Shown here: one piece after another, positions 1-6,379 of the stretch
Position numbering within the stretch: position 1 is the first letter of the stretch
How the letters are laid out: each line of letters begins with the position of its first letter
NCBI GenBank assembly: GCA_029248845.1
Contig: JAQWIO010000053.1
Location: forward strand, 1-17,374
Direction: 5' to 3'
Length of the DNA: 17,374 nt
Source: Polaribacter sp.
Lineage (GTDB): Bacteria > Bacteroidota > Bacteroidia > Flavobacteriales > Flavobacteriaceae
The notes under the pieces: model-generated
Told to the model about the DNA's origin: nothing
The model's database searches: none
The model's input: only the letters and a program-made list of their open reading frames with translations
Program-made: the position numbers and the translations under genes

Positions 1-248
1 TTTCTATCTGTATTTAATTGAAATTTACCTCTTCCTACTTCTTTAATTTGTTTTGAAATGGCTAATTCTGCTAATTTTTTAATTATTTGTGATTTTCCAT
101 CTGTGTCTGATATCTTTATTTTTGCAGCAATTTGTTTATAATTAAAAGAAGTATTAGGATTCTCTTTCAGAATTTTAAATATATTTCTTGTCAAATCTTT
201 TACTATATTTCCTTTTTTTTTAAATATTTTTTTTTTCTTTTTTGTCAT
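1..248 (-). CDS. rnr: Ribonuclease R, N-terminal fragment (runs off left edge)
   Basis: Reading the minus strand from an ATG at 248-246 gives 82 open codons to the window edge with no stop. The product starts with a lysine-rich stretch (MTKKKKKIFKKKGN), followed at about residues 18-75 by a winged-helix-like segment (DLTRNIFKILKENPNTSFNYK, then QIAAKI, DTDGKSQIIKKLAEL, GRGKFQL). This matches, from memory, the basic tail plus RNase_R_HTH domain that begins flavobacterial RNase R, a processive 3'-5' exoribonuclease of the RNB family that degrades structured RNA. The cold-shock, RNB catalytic and S1 domains would lie beyond the left edge, so the catalytic residues cannot be inspected. The gene diverges from the lipid kinase across about 113 nt. 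I see no clear -7 element for it. Confidence 0.85.
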   Translation of the reverse strand, partial: MTKKKKKIFKKKGNIVKDLTRNIFKILKENPNTSFNYKQIAAKIKISDTDGKSQIIKKLAELAISKQIKEVGRGKFQLNTDR

Positions 249-361
249 TTCTTATAACTTCTTGTTATGTGATACCAAATTACAATTATTTACTGTGATT
301 CTGCCTTTTTAAAAATATCAATCTATTATTATTGTATTTTAGGTTTTTAAAATTACTTATA

Positions 362-1279
362 ATGTCTACCTCTTGGTTTATAATTGCAAATCCTATAGCT
401 GGAAATCATAATTTTTCCAAACAATGGAAAAAAATTAAACAATTACTTAATAATAAGAACATACTCTTTTCTGCTGCTTTTTCTAACTATTCTAAACATG
501 AAATTGAATTGGTACAAAATGCCATACAAAAAGGATTTAGAAATATTATATCGATTGGTGGAGATGGAACACTACATCATGTAGTTAATGGTATTATGTT
601 ACAAAGATATGTAAAAACTTCTGATATAACTATAGGTGTAATACCTTTAGGAACTGGAAATGATTGGATTAAAACATATGAGATACCTAATAACATAGAA
701 AAAGCAATAGAAATTATATGTGATAAAAAAATAATTATTCAAGATATTGGTATAATAGAAACTATAAATAAAAAAAAATATTACTTCAATAATCTAGCAG
801 GTTTAGGTTATGACGGATACATTGTTTATAAATTAAGAAAATTAAAATACCTTGGCTCTATAGCTTATTTGTTAAGCGGTTTATCTGGATTATTGTTTTA
901 TAAAAAAAATATATTAAAAATTAATTTTAATAATAAAACAATAGAAACTAATTGTTTAATGACTTTGGTAGGTATTTGTAAATTTTCTGGTGGAGGAATG
1001 CAACTTACAAAAGATGTTAATACATCAGATGGTTTCTTTGATATAACAATTGCTAAAAATCTAAATTTAATAGAATTAATTTTTAAGATCCATAAACTGT
1101 ATAATGGAGAAATTATTGATCATAAAAATATAGAAACTTATAAAACTAAGGAAATTAGTATAATTCCTAAAGAGAATAAACCTTTTATTCAAGCTGATGG
1201 AGAATTAATTGGGACAGGACAAATAAAAGTAAAAATTATAGAAAAAGCTATTAAGTTTGTAGTTTCCAAGAATTATTAA
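362..1279 (+). CDS. YegS/BmrU-family lipid (diacylglycerol-type) kinase
   Basis: A 305-residue protein of the DAGK_cat superfamily, which phosphorylates diacylglycerol or a related lipid at the membrane with ATP. Visible hallmarks are the nucleotide-binding GGDGT in ISIGGDGTLHHVVNGI (about residues 65-80), the PLGTGND loop followed by W (about 95-103), NLAGLGYDGYIV (about 150-161), GGGMQLTKDV, and a C-terminal domain with DGFFDITIA and ADGELIGTG. The frame is open back to a TTG at 332, but ATG at 362 gives the normal N-terminus (MSTSWFIIANPIAG), so I chose it. The gene looks even more AT-rich than the metabolic genes to its right, with long AAT/AAA runs. It lies between rnr and rpiB and may be an insertion into that pair. 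The exact lipid substrate cannot be read from the sequence. Confidence 0.88.
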   Translation: MSTSWFIIANPIAGNHNFSKQWKKIKQLLNNKNILFSAAFSNYSKHEIELVQNAIQKGFRNIISIGGDGTLHHVVNGIMLQRYVKTSDITIGVIPLGTGNDWIKTYEIPNNIEKAIEIICDKKIIIQDIGIIETINKKKYYFNNLAGLGYDGYIVYKLRKLKYLGSIAYLLSGLSGLLFYKKNILKINFNNKTIETNCLMTLVGICKFSGGGMQLTKDVNTSDGFFDITIAKNLNLIELIFKIHKLYNGEIIDHKNIETYKTKEISIIPKENKPFIQADGELIGTGQIKVKIIEKAIKFVVSKNY

Positions 1280-1543
1280 CAATCTAAATAATAATAATAA
1301 TAATTAATAATATTAAAAAAAAACAATAATGTTTATAATAGTATGTGAATAAGCATTATAAATATATACATATAATTTTTTTATGTGACTTATTAAAATA
1401 TATATACATTTTATAAAGTACTTAAAGAGTTAAAAATCAATTTAAAAATAACTTTATTAACAATAGCTATAATTAACTATTAACTTCTTTTTATTAATAT
1501 TAATTTTTAAAATTTTGTATATAAAATGTATTTTTTTTGTTGA

Positions 1544-1705
1544 TAAACTTTTATGAAAAATTAATAATAAAAGTTGTGTATATTAATTTACCTTTTATTT
1601 AATTTTTTTTTAATAACTACCTAAAAAACTTATAAAACTTTAGATGAAGTTTTTAACATTTTTCTAGTATTAGTAAATACTTAAAAATTAAACTTTTATG
1701 AAAAA
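1544..1705 (+). repeat. 17-nt direct repeat TAAACTTTTATGAAAAA, two copies
   Basis: Identical 17-mers lie at 1544-1560 and 1689-1705, 145 bp apart start to start. A third partial copy (TAAACTTTTA) is at 1709-1718. The first copy overlaps the end of one TGTTGATAA motif (1538-1546), and the partial copy lies just upstream of the tandem TGTTTATAAC/TGTTGATAAC. The copies contain ATG, but no ORF follows either. Confidence 0.7.
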
Positions 1706-1732
1706 AAATAAACTTTTAAGTGTTTATAACTG

Positions 1733-1760
1733 TTGATAACCGTTAGTTTCTGTATTTTTG
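1733..1760 (+). promoter_or_regulatory. rpiB promoter, Bacteroidota -33/-7 type
   Basis: TTG at 1733-1735, a 17-nt spacer, then TATTTTTG at 1753-1760, an exact match to TAnnTTTG. This is the primary-sigma promoter pattern of Bacteroidota. The predicted transcription start falls about 6-8 nt further on, giving a leader of roughly 25 nt before the rpiB ATG at 1791. The -33 TTG lies inside the second unit of the tandem TGTTTATAAC/TGTTGATAAC at 1721-1740, so a protein binding that tandem would probably affect this promoter. Confidence 0.75.
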
Positions 1761-1790
1761 TAGAGACAACTAAATTAAAATCAATCTTAT

Positions 1791-2225
1791 ATGATAATAG
1801 CAATAGGGAATGATCATGCAGGAACTGAGTATAAATTTCAAATAATAAAACACTTAGAAAAAAAAGGACATACTATTTTAAATTTTGGAACAAATACAAA
1901 TGATTCTATGGATTATCCAGATGTTATTCATCCCACAGCAAATGCTGTAGAAAGCGGAAAAGCAACCTTAGGTGTTATTTTATGTGGTTCTGGTAATGGA
2001 GCACAAATGACTGCAAATAAACATAAAGGAATTAGAGCAGCATTATGTTGGAATAATGAATTAGTTGCTTTAACACGACAACATAATAATGCAAATATTT
2101 TAACAATTCCTGCTCGATTTGTTTCTTTACAACAAGCTATTGGTTTTGTAGATATTTTTCTTTCTACAGAATTTGAAGGAGGAAGACACGGAACAAGAGT
2201 TGATAAAATTTCTTGTGCTGGTTAA
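1791..2225 (+). CDS. rpiB: Ribose-5-phosphate isomerase B
   Basis: A 144-residue RpiB/LacAB-family enzyme interconverting ribose 5-phosphate and ribulose 5-phosphate in the cytosol (non-oxidative pentose phosphate pathway). Family signatures: the N-terminal IGNDHAG (5-11), the phosphate/active-site loop LCGSGNG with the presumed catalytic Cys65, ANKHKGIRAA (75-84), and RQHNNANIL with His98. Length is normal for the family. It has its own promoter and is followed 66 nt later by the ElaA-type acetyltransferase on the same strand, probably as a loose operon. The related LacA/LacB subunits act on galactose 6-phosphate, but a single gene with this active site argues for RpiB. Confidence 0.95.
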   Translation: MIIAIGNDHAGTEYKFQIIKHLEKKGHTILNFGTNTNDSMDYPDVIHPTANAVESGKATLGVILCGSGNGAQMTANKHKGIRAALCWNNELVALTRQHNNANILTIPARFVSLQQAIGFVDIFLSTEFEGGRHGTRVDKISCAG

Positions 2226-2242
2226 ATCTTATTATTTTACAG

Positions 2243-2269
2243 AAAAAAAATAGATTACCTGTGTAATCT
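2243..2269 (-). terminator. Intrinsic terminator reading leftward (antisense to rpiB-elaA)
   Basis: AGATTAC (2252-2258), loop CTGT (2259-2262), GTAATCT (2263-2269) form a perfect 7-bp stem with a tetraloop. On the minus strand one A follows, then eight U residues (A-tract at 2243-2250 on the plus strand), the classic intrinsic-terminator arrangement. On the plus strand no U-tract follows, so it should not end rpiB transcripts strongly. The only visible leftward transcription unit is aldose epimerase-rluE, which ends at 2752. This site would therefore stop read-through that has crossed elaA antisense. Confidence 0.6.
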
Positions 2270-2291
2270 GAGAATTTTAAGAAATTTTAAA

Positions 2292-2732
2292 ATGAATTTC
2301 ATAACAAAAACCTTTTCAGAATTAACAATTTCAGAACTCTATAAAATACTTCAATTACGTTCAGAAGTTTTTGTTGTTGAGCAAGATTGTGTTTATCAAG
2401 ATTTAGATTTTAAAGATCAAAAAGCATTGCATATTTTTGGAAAAAAAAAAGAGGCTATTATTGCTTATACTAGAGTTTTTAAAAGTGGAGATTATTTCGA
2501 AAAAGCAAGTATTGGAAGAGTAGTTATTTCTAATTCTGAACGGAAGTCTGGATTGGGTCACGATATTATGAAAGCATCTATAGCATCTATAAAAATTCAT
2601 TTTAATGAGGCAGAAATTACTATTTCTGCTCAAAAATATTTAAAAAAATTCTACGAAACTCATAATTTTATACAAATAGGTGTTGAATATTTAGAAGACG
2701 GAATACCTCATATAAGAATGGATAGAAATTAA
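2292..2732 (+). CDS. ElaA-type GNAT N-acetyltransferase
   Basis: A 146-residue protein resembling the ElaA branch of the GNAT superfamily. The characteristic N-terminal part is LYKILQLRSEVFVVEQ (about 16-31) followed by YQDLD, as in ElaA. The acetyl-CoA-binding region is IGRVVISNSERKSGLGHDIM (about 74-93), where ERKSGLG takes the place of the usual Q/RxxGxG/A. The C-terminal part contains KFYETHNFIQIG, the usual motif-B position. The acceptor substrate is unknown for the family. It is downstream of rpiB on the same strand and converges with rluE, with 19 nt between the two stops. I am confident of the family, not of the function. Confidence 0.88.
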   Translation: MNFITKTFSELTISELYKILQLRSEVFVVEQDCVYQDLDFKDQKALHIFGKKKEAIIAYTRVFKSGDYFEKASIGRVVISNSERKSGLGHDIMKASIASIKIHFNEAEITISAQKYLKKFYETHNFIQIGVEYLEDGIPHIRMDRN

Positions 2733-2753
2733 TATTTAAGCGAGATAAATATT
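2731..2753. terminator. Weak AT-only inverted repeat between convergent elaA and rluE
   Basis: AATATTTA (2731-2738), a 7-nt loop, and TAAATATT (2746-2753) give a perfect 8-bp stem that overlaps both stop codons. It has no G-C pairs and no U-tract on either side, so it is at best a weak bidirectional terminator. Confidence 0.3.
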
Positions 2754-3321
2754 AGATTAAATGATCTATTTCAAGAATGCCACCAACATCTAAATTCTCT
2801 AATTTTATCTTATCAATTCTAATACGAATTAATCGTAATGTTGGAAAACCAACTGCTGCAGTCATTTTTCTAACCTGTCTAAATTTTCCTTCTTTTATGA
2901 TTATAGAAATCCAACTAGTAGGACCATGCCTTTTGTCTCTTATCTTTTGACTTCTTGATGGAAATTTTGGATTATCAATTAAAAAAGCTTGACACCGTTT
3001 TGTTTTATATTTTTTTCCATCAAAACCAATTTCTACACCAGTTTTTAGTCTTTCTACAGCTTCTTGAGTAATAATACCATCAACTTGAACATAATATTCT
3101 TTTTCAACTTTATTACTTCTAATTTTCATACTTACTTTTCCATCAGTAGTTAATAAAAGTAAACCTTCACTTGCAACATCTAATCTTCCTATAGCCATGG
3201 TACCCTTTGGAAAATCATATAAATCACCCAATAATCTTTTCTTTCTTTTTGCAGGATTTACAAATTGAGAAATCATTCCCCAAGGTTTGTTAATTATAAA
3301 ATGTTGGTGTTTTTTTATCAA
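2752..3321 (-). CDS. rluE: 23S rRNA pseudouridine synthase, RluE-like (RsuA family)
   Basis: A 189-residue enzyme of the RsuA/RluB/E/F family that isomerises uridine to pseudouridine in rRNA; the short form without an S4 domain resembles E. coli RluE (23S U2457). Seen: FIINKPWGMISQF (8-20), the catalytic motif GRLDVASEGLLLLT with Asp48, KEYYVQVDG (about 69-77), and the C-terminal EGKFRQVRKMTAAVGFPTLR. The start is TTG at 3321-3319: the frame has no ATG between the preceding stop and Met16, and starting at Met16 would lose the conserved NKPWG. The TTG sits 1 nt after the stop of the upstream epimerase-like gene, suggesting translational coupling. The target nucleotide is inferred from similarity only. 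Confidence 0.9.
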   Translation of the reverse strand: MIKKHQHFIINKPWGMISQFVNPAKRKKRLLGDLYDFPKGTMAIGRLDVASEGLLLLTTDGKVSMKIRSNKVEKEYYVQVDGIITQEAVERLKTGVEIGFDGKKYKTKRCQAFLIDNPKFPSRSQKIRDKRHGPTSWISIIIKEGKFRQVRKMTAAVGFPTLRLIRIRIDKIKLENLDVGGILEIDHLI

Positions 3322-3322
3322 T

Positions 3323-4114
3323 TTAAAGAATTTTAAATTGAACAGAAAAACGATTTATCCCTTTTGATAAAGACATGTTTTTTTCAGAGAATTTTTGGTC
3401 TGTATAAGAAGTGTATTGAGTAATTGGTTCTATGCATAACATATTGTCAACTTCTGTCCAAAGCATAAAATTATTAAAACCTTTTGTGGTGATTTTTAAA
3501 TCGTTTTTATCTATGTTTTTTAGAGTGATTTTATCCGAATTAAAAACAGGAAAAGCATGAGAACCTGCAGTATAAACATCCTTTATAGAAATCTTAAGAG
3601 CTTCTGTTTCTAAGGTTTCTTTACCTGAGTTGGAGAGTAAAAAAGCAGGATGGTAACCTAACATAAAAGGCATTCCTATTTCAGAAATAATAATAAATTC
3701 AATTTTTAAAAGATCTTTTTTTAGTTTAAAATTTTTTTGAAAAGTAAAATCATACGGCCAAAACAACTCTTCTTCAGATGATTTTTTAGGAAATTTACTG
3801 TTTTTTATTTTGGTGTTTTTTTTATATTTTTTTATGAAATTAGCGCTGTCCTTATTAATAGAAACTAAGCTATAATTTAATTCCCTTAACAATCCGTGTT
3901 GGTCTTGTTTTGCAATACCTTTTTTAGTGTGAACATTAAAATTATTTTTAGAGGTTGGGCCAATTATTGGAAACATTTCATCATCAGAATTTCGCCAACC
4001 TCTACTTCCTTTTTGATGAATAAATTCAATATCCTCTTTTTTAAAGCTCAGTAATTCACCATCTGTAATAATAACAGAACAGTTTGAATTTTTTAATTGG
4101 ATTTCTGATTTCAT
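3323..4114 (-). CDS. Aldose 1-epimerase (galactose mutarotase-like) family protein
   Basis: A 263-residue member of the aldose epimerase superfamily, probably of the LacX-like branch, a beta-sandwich protein that catalyses anomer interconversion of a sugar. Seen: EMFPIIGP (about 46-53), the QHGLLR motif (72-77) where these proteins carry the first conserved His, GYHPAF (153-158) with the second conserved His, and the C-terminal LCIEPITQYTS, where family members have a catalytic Glu in an IEP context. The substrate is unknown. It shares a transcript with rluE (1 nt between stop and TTG) and diverges from recA across about 92 nt. The region around residues 95-118 is lysine-rich and looks like a poorly conserved loop. 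Confidence 0.8.
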   Translation of the reverse strand: MKSEIQLKNSNCSVIITDGELLSFKKEDIEFIHQKGSRGWRNSDDEMFPIIGPTSKNNFNVHTKKGIAKQDQHGLLRELNYSLVSINKDSANFIKKYKKNTKIKNSKFPKKSSEEELFWPYDFTFQKNFKLKKDLLKIEFIIISEIGMPFMLGYHPAFLLSNSGKETLETEALKISIKDVYTAGSHAFPVFNSDKITLKNIDKNDLKITTKGFNNFMLWTEVDNMLCIEPITQYTSYTDQKFSEKNMSLSKGINRFSVQFKIL

Positions 4115-4140
4115 TTTTTAAAAATTAACTAATACAATAG

Positions 4141-4167
4141 TACAAAAATGTAGTTTATTTTTTTGTA
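4141..4167. promoter_or_regulatory. Inverted repeat between recA and the epimerase-rluE unit
   Basis: TACAAAAA (4141-4148) and TTTTTGTA (4160-4167) form a perfect 8-bp inverted repeat with an 11-nt spacer. With one inserted A the match extends to AGTACAAAAA/TTTTTGTAACT. It lies about 40 nt before the recA ATG in the divergent control region. I could not identify a clean TAnnTTTG element for recA here. The repeat could be an operator or a chance result of A/T runs. Confidence 0.3.
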
Positions 4168-4206
4168 ACTTGTGGCACTTATTTAAAATAAAATATAGAA
4201 ATATTT

Positions 4207-5214
4207 ATGGCAGCAGATAAAGAAAAAGCAGCAAAACTAAAAGCACTACAGCTTACTTTAGAGAAACTAGATAAAACATACGGTAAAGGCTCTGTAATGA
4301 AATTAGGAGATGTTGCTACTGAAGAGGTTGATGCAATTTCTTCTGGTTCTCTGGGTTTAGATTTAGCATTAGGAGTTGGGGGATATCCAAGAGGAAGGGT
4401 AATAGAAATTTATGGACCTGAATCTTCTGGTAAAACAACATTAACATTACATGCAATTGCAGAGGCTCAAAAAACAGGTGGTATAGCTGCTTTTATTGAC
4501 GCTGAGCACGCTTTTGATAAATTTTATGCAGAAAATTTAGGGGTAGATATAGATAATTTAATAATATCTCAACCAGATCATGGAGAGCAAGCTTTAGAAA
4601 TTACAGAAAATCTAATTCGTTCTGGGGCAATAGATATTATTGTAATTGATTCTGTTGCCGCCTTAACACCAAAGTCAGAAATAGAAGGAGAAATGGGAGA
4701 TTCTAAAATGGGGCTACATGCCCGACTTATGTCTCAGGCTTTACGTAAACTAACAGGTACAATTTCTAAAACAAATTGTACTGTTATTTTTATCAATCAG
4801 TTAAGAGAAAAAATTGGAGTAATGTTTGGGAACCCTGAAACAACAACAGGAGGAAATGCATTAAAATTTTATGCCTCTGTTCGTCTAGATATAAGAAGAA
4901 GAACTCAAATTAAAGACGGAGATAAAGTTATCGGAAACAGCACTAAAGTAAAAATTGTAAAAAATAAAGTAGCTCCACCTTTTCAAATTGCAGAATTTGA
5001 CATTATGTACGGACAAGGTATTTCTAAAGTTGGCGAAATTTTAGATATTGGTGTAGAGTTAGGAATCGTGAAGAAAAGTGGTTCTTGGTTCAGTTATGGT
5101 GAAACAAAACTTGGCCAAGGAAGAGATGCGGTTAAGGGATTAATAAAAGACAATCCAGAATTAGCAGAAGAACTTGAAGGTAAAATAAAAAACGCGATTG
5201 AAAATCAAGAATAA
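4207..5214 (+). CDS. recA: RecA recombinase
   Basis: A 335-residue RecA, an ATP-dependent strand-exchange protein for homologous recombination and coprotease for SOS repressors. Seen: the N-terminal oligomerisation helix ending KTYGKGSVM (23-31), Walker A GPESSGKTT (70-78), EHAFD, Walker B IDIIVIDSVAAL (about 142-153), QALRKLTG, and the DNA-binding L2 segment between NQLREKIGVMFGNPETTTGG and ALKFYASVRLDIRR. Length and motifs are normal and no intein is present. The start ATG at 4207 gives the usual MAADKEKAAKLKALQ N-terminus. It is monocistronic, ended by a strong terminator 29 nt downstream. Confidence 0.99.
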   Translation: MAADKEKAAKLKALQLTLEKLDKTYGKGSVMKLGDVATEEVDAISSGSLGLDLALGVGGYPRGRVIEIYGPESSGKTTLTLHAIAEAQKTGGIAAFIDAEHAFDKFYAENLGVDIDNLIISQPDHGEQALEITENLIRSGAIDIIVIDSVAALTPKSEIEGEMGDSKMGLHARLMSQALRKLTGTISKTNCTVIFINQLREKIGVMFGNPETTTGGNALKFYASVRLDIRRRTQIKDGDKVIGNSTKVKIVKNKVAPPFQIAEFDIMYGQGISKVGEILDIGVELGIVKKSGSWFSYGETKLGQGRDAVKGLIKDNPELAEELEGKIKNAIENQE

Positions 5215-5243
5215 AAGAAATTAATAAGAGCTTAATTATTTTG

Positions 5244-5279
5244 AACTGCTACAGATATAATTACCTGTAGCAGTTTTTT
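5244..5279 (+). terminator. Rho-independent terminator of recA
   Basis: AACTGCTACAG (5244-5254), a 10-nt loop, and CTGTAGCAGTT (5265-5275) form a perfect 11-bp stem running into a T-tract (5274-5279). The ATG at 5280 that opens the next reading frame begins directly at the end of the T-tract. Confidence 0.9.
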
Positions 5280-5291
5280 ATGATACCACAA

Positions 5292-5834
5292 ATGATTCAA
5301 ATATCAAAAAACATTCAATTAAAAAACATCCAGAGCTCAGACTCTGAATCTCTTTTTATATTGATGAAAGAAATATATTCTTATACCTATAGTCATTTTT
5401 GGAAAGATAAAGGAGATTGGTATATAAATTCTCAATATTCTAAAGAAAACCTTCTAAAAGACTTGTCTCAGAAAAAAAGCGACTATTATTTTATTCTTTA
5501 CAAGAAAGAGATTGTTGGTAATTTTAGAGTTATTTGGGATGAAAAGCTAAAAGGATATTCTAAAGAAAAACAGGTTAAATTGCACAGAGTTTATTTGAAT
5601 CAAAAAATACATGGAAAAGGAATAGGTAGAAAATTGATTTCTTGGATAGAAGAAAAAGCGATAAAAAAAGGCTATCACATTATATGGTTAGATGCCATGG
5701 ACGCCCAGCCTCAAGCTTTAAAATTTTATAAAAAACTAGGCTATAAGTATTTTTCTCATGAATTTTTATCCTATAATTTATTATATAATAGGGTAAGAAA
5801 AATGAGCCAGTTTTACAAACTTTTAAACAACTAA
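5292..5834 (+). CDS. GNAT-family N-acetyltransferase
   Basis: A 180-residue GNAT acetyltransferase using acetyl-CoA; the acceptor is unknown. The acetyl-CoA loop KLHRVYLNQKIHGKGIGRKL (Q-K-I-H-G-K-G-I-G pattern) lies near residues 93-112, and motif B, ALKFYKKLGYKYF, is towards the C-terminus. The preceding YFILYKKEIVGNFRV is the central strand pair seen in this fold. The frame also has an ATG at 5280 adding MIPQ, but that codon abuts the T-tract of the recA terminator, so I prefer 5292. Its stop is 2 nt from the stop of convergent dut. Confidence 0.85.
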   Translation: MIQISKNIQLKNIQSSDSESLFILMKEIYSYTYSHFWKDKGDWYINSQYSKENLLKDLSQKKSDYYFILYKKEIVGNFRVIWDEKLKGYSKEKQVKLHRVYLNQKIHGKGIGRKLISWIEEKAIKKGYHIIWLDAMDAQPQALKFYKKLGYKYFSHEFLSYNLLYNRVRKMSQFYKLLNN

Positions 5835-5836
5835 CT

Positions 5837-6271
5837 TTATGAAACACCTGTACTACCAAAACCACCAGTACCTCGCTCTGTGTCATCTAAAATAGTTACT
5901 TCTACCCATTGTAAACGTTCGTGTTTTGCGATAACTAATTGAGCAATTCTTTCTCCATCATTTACCACAAATTCTTCGTTAGATAAGTTTACTAAAATAA
6001 CACCAATTTCTCCCCTATAATCTGCATCAACTGTTCCTGGAGAATTCAATACTGTAATTCCTTTTTTAGCAGCCAAACCACTTCTTGGCCTAACTTGTGC
6101 TTCAAAACCAACAGGCAGTGCAATAAATAAACCTGTTTTTATAATGGCCCTTTCCAAAGGTTTTAATACTATTGATGCCTCAATATTTGCTCTTAAATCC
6201 ATTCCAGCCGACCCTTGTGTTTCATAGGTGGGTATTTGGTGTTTAGACCTGTTTATAACTTGTACTTTCAT
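5837..6271 (-). CDS. dut: dUTP diphosphatase (dUTPase)
   Basis: A 144-residue trimeric-type dUTPase that hydrolyses dUTP to dUMP and pyrophosphate, keeping uracil out of DNA and feeding dTMP synthesis. All five family motifs are present: I AGMDLRA (22-28), II RPRSGLA (61-67), III GTVDADYRGEIGV (79-91, with the catalytic Asp), IV GERIAQLVI (106-114), and V RGTGGFGSTG (133-142), the C-terminal arm that closes over the substrate. Length is normal. It appears transcribed alone, diverging from gpsA across 158 nt; no clear -7 element was seen for it. Confidence 0.98.
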   Translation of the reverse strand: MKVQVINRSKHQIPTYETQGSAGMDLRANIEASIVLKPLERAIIKTGLFIALPVGFEAQVRPRSGLAAKKGITVLNSPGTVDADYRGEIGVILVNLSNEEFVVNDGERIAQLVIAKHERLQWVEVTILDDTERGTGGFGSTGVS

Positions 6272-6379
6272 AATTGTTTATATAGAAAAAAAGATTTTTT
6301 AGAAAAATTAAAAATAGTAAAAAGTCTTGATATACTTAGCTTTCCAAGTTTATAAATATAATAATAAGCAAATGCATTC

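Larger units (their letters stand above)
1280..1790. other. 511-bp very AT-rich intergenic region with repeated TGTKNATAA motifs
   Basis: No plausible coding sequence is present on either strand. The stretch is made almost wholly of A and T. It carries a set of similar 9-mers, all in the same orientation: TGTTTATAA at 1330-1338 and 1721-1729, TGTGAATAA at 1344-1352, TGTTGATAA at 1538-1546 and 1731-1739, and TGTGTATAT at 1575-1583. It also carries a 17-nt direct repeat and ends in the rpiB promoter. TGTGAATAA is the complement of TTATTCACA, which fits the general DnaA-box pattern TTATNCACA. TGTTGATAA is one base from the complement of TTATCCACA. The region could be a control region or a DNA-unwinding/replication element; neither is proven. 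Confidence 0.6.

Noticed and set aside
332..361. Upstream TTG start adding ten residues to the lipid kinase
   Set aside because: The added residues are hydrophobic and unlike the family N-terminus; the ATG at 362 gives the expected start of the first strand.
249..361. -7 promoter boxes for rnr and the lipid kinase
   Set aside because: Only partial matches such as GTAATTTG or TATTATTG with no properly spaced TTG; not better than chance in this AT-rich gap.
2403..2633. Open frame of 76 codons on the minus strand inside elaA
   Set aside because: It is fully within a well-supported gene on the other strand, has no recognisable domain and is rich in residues produced by the complement of A/T-rich codons.
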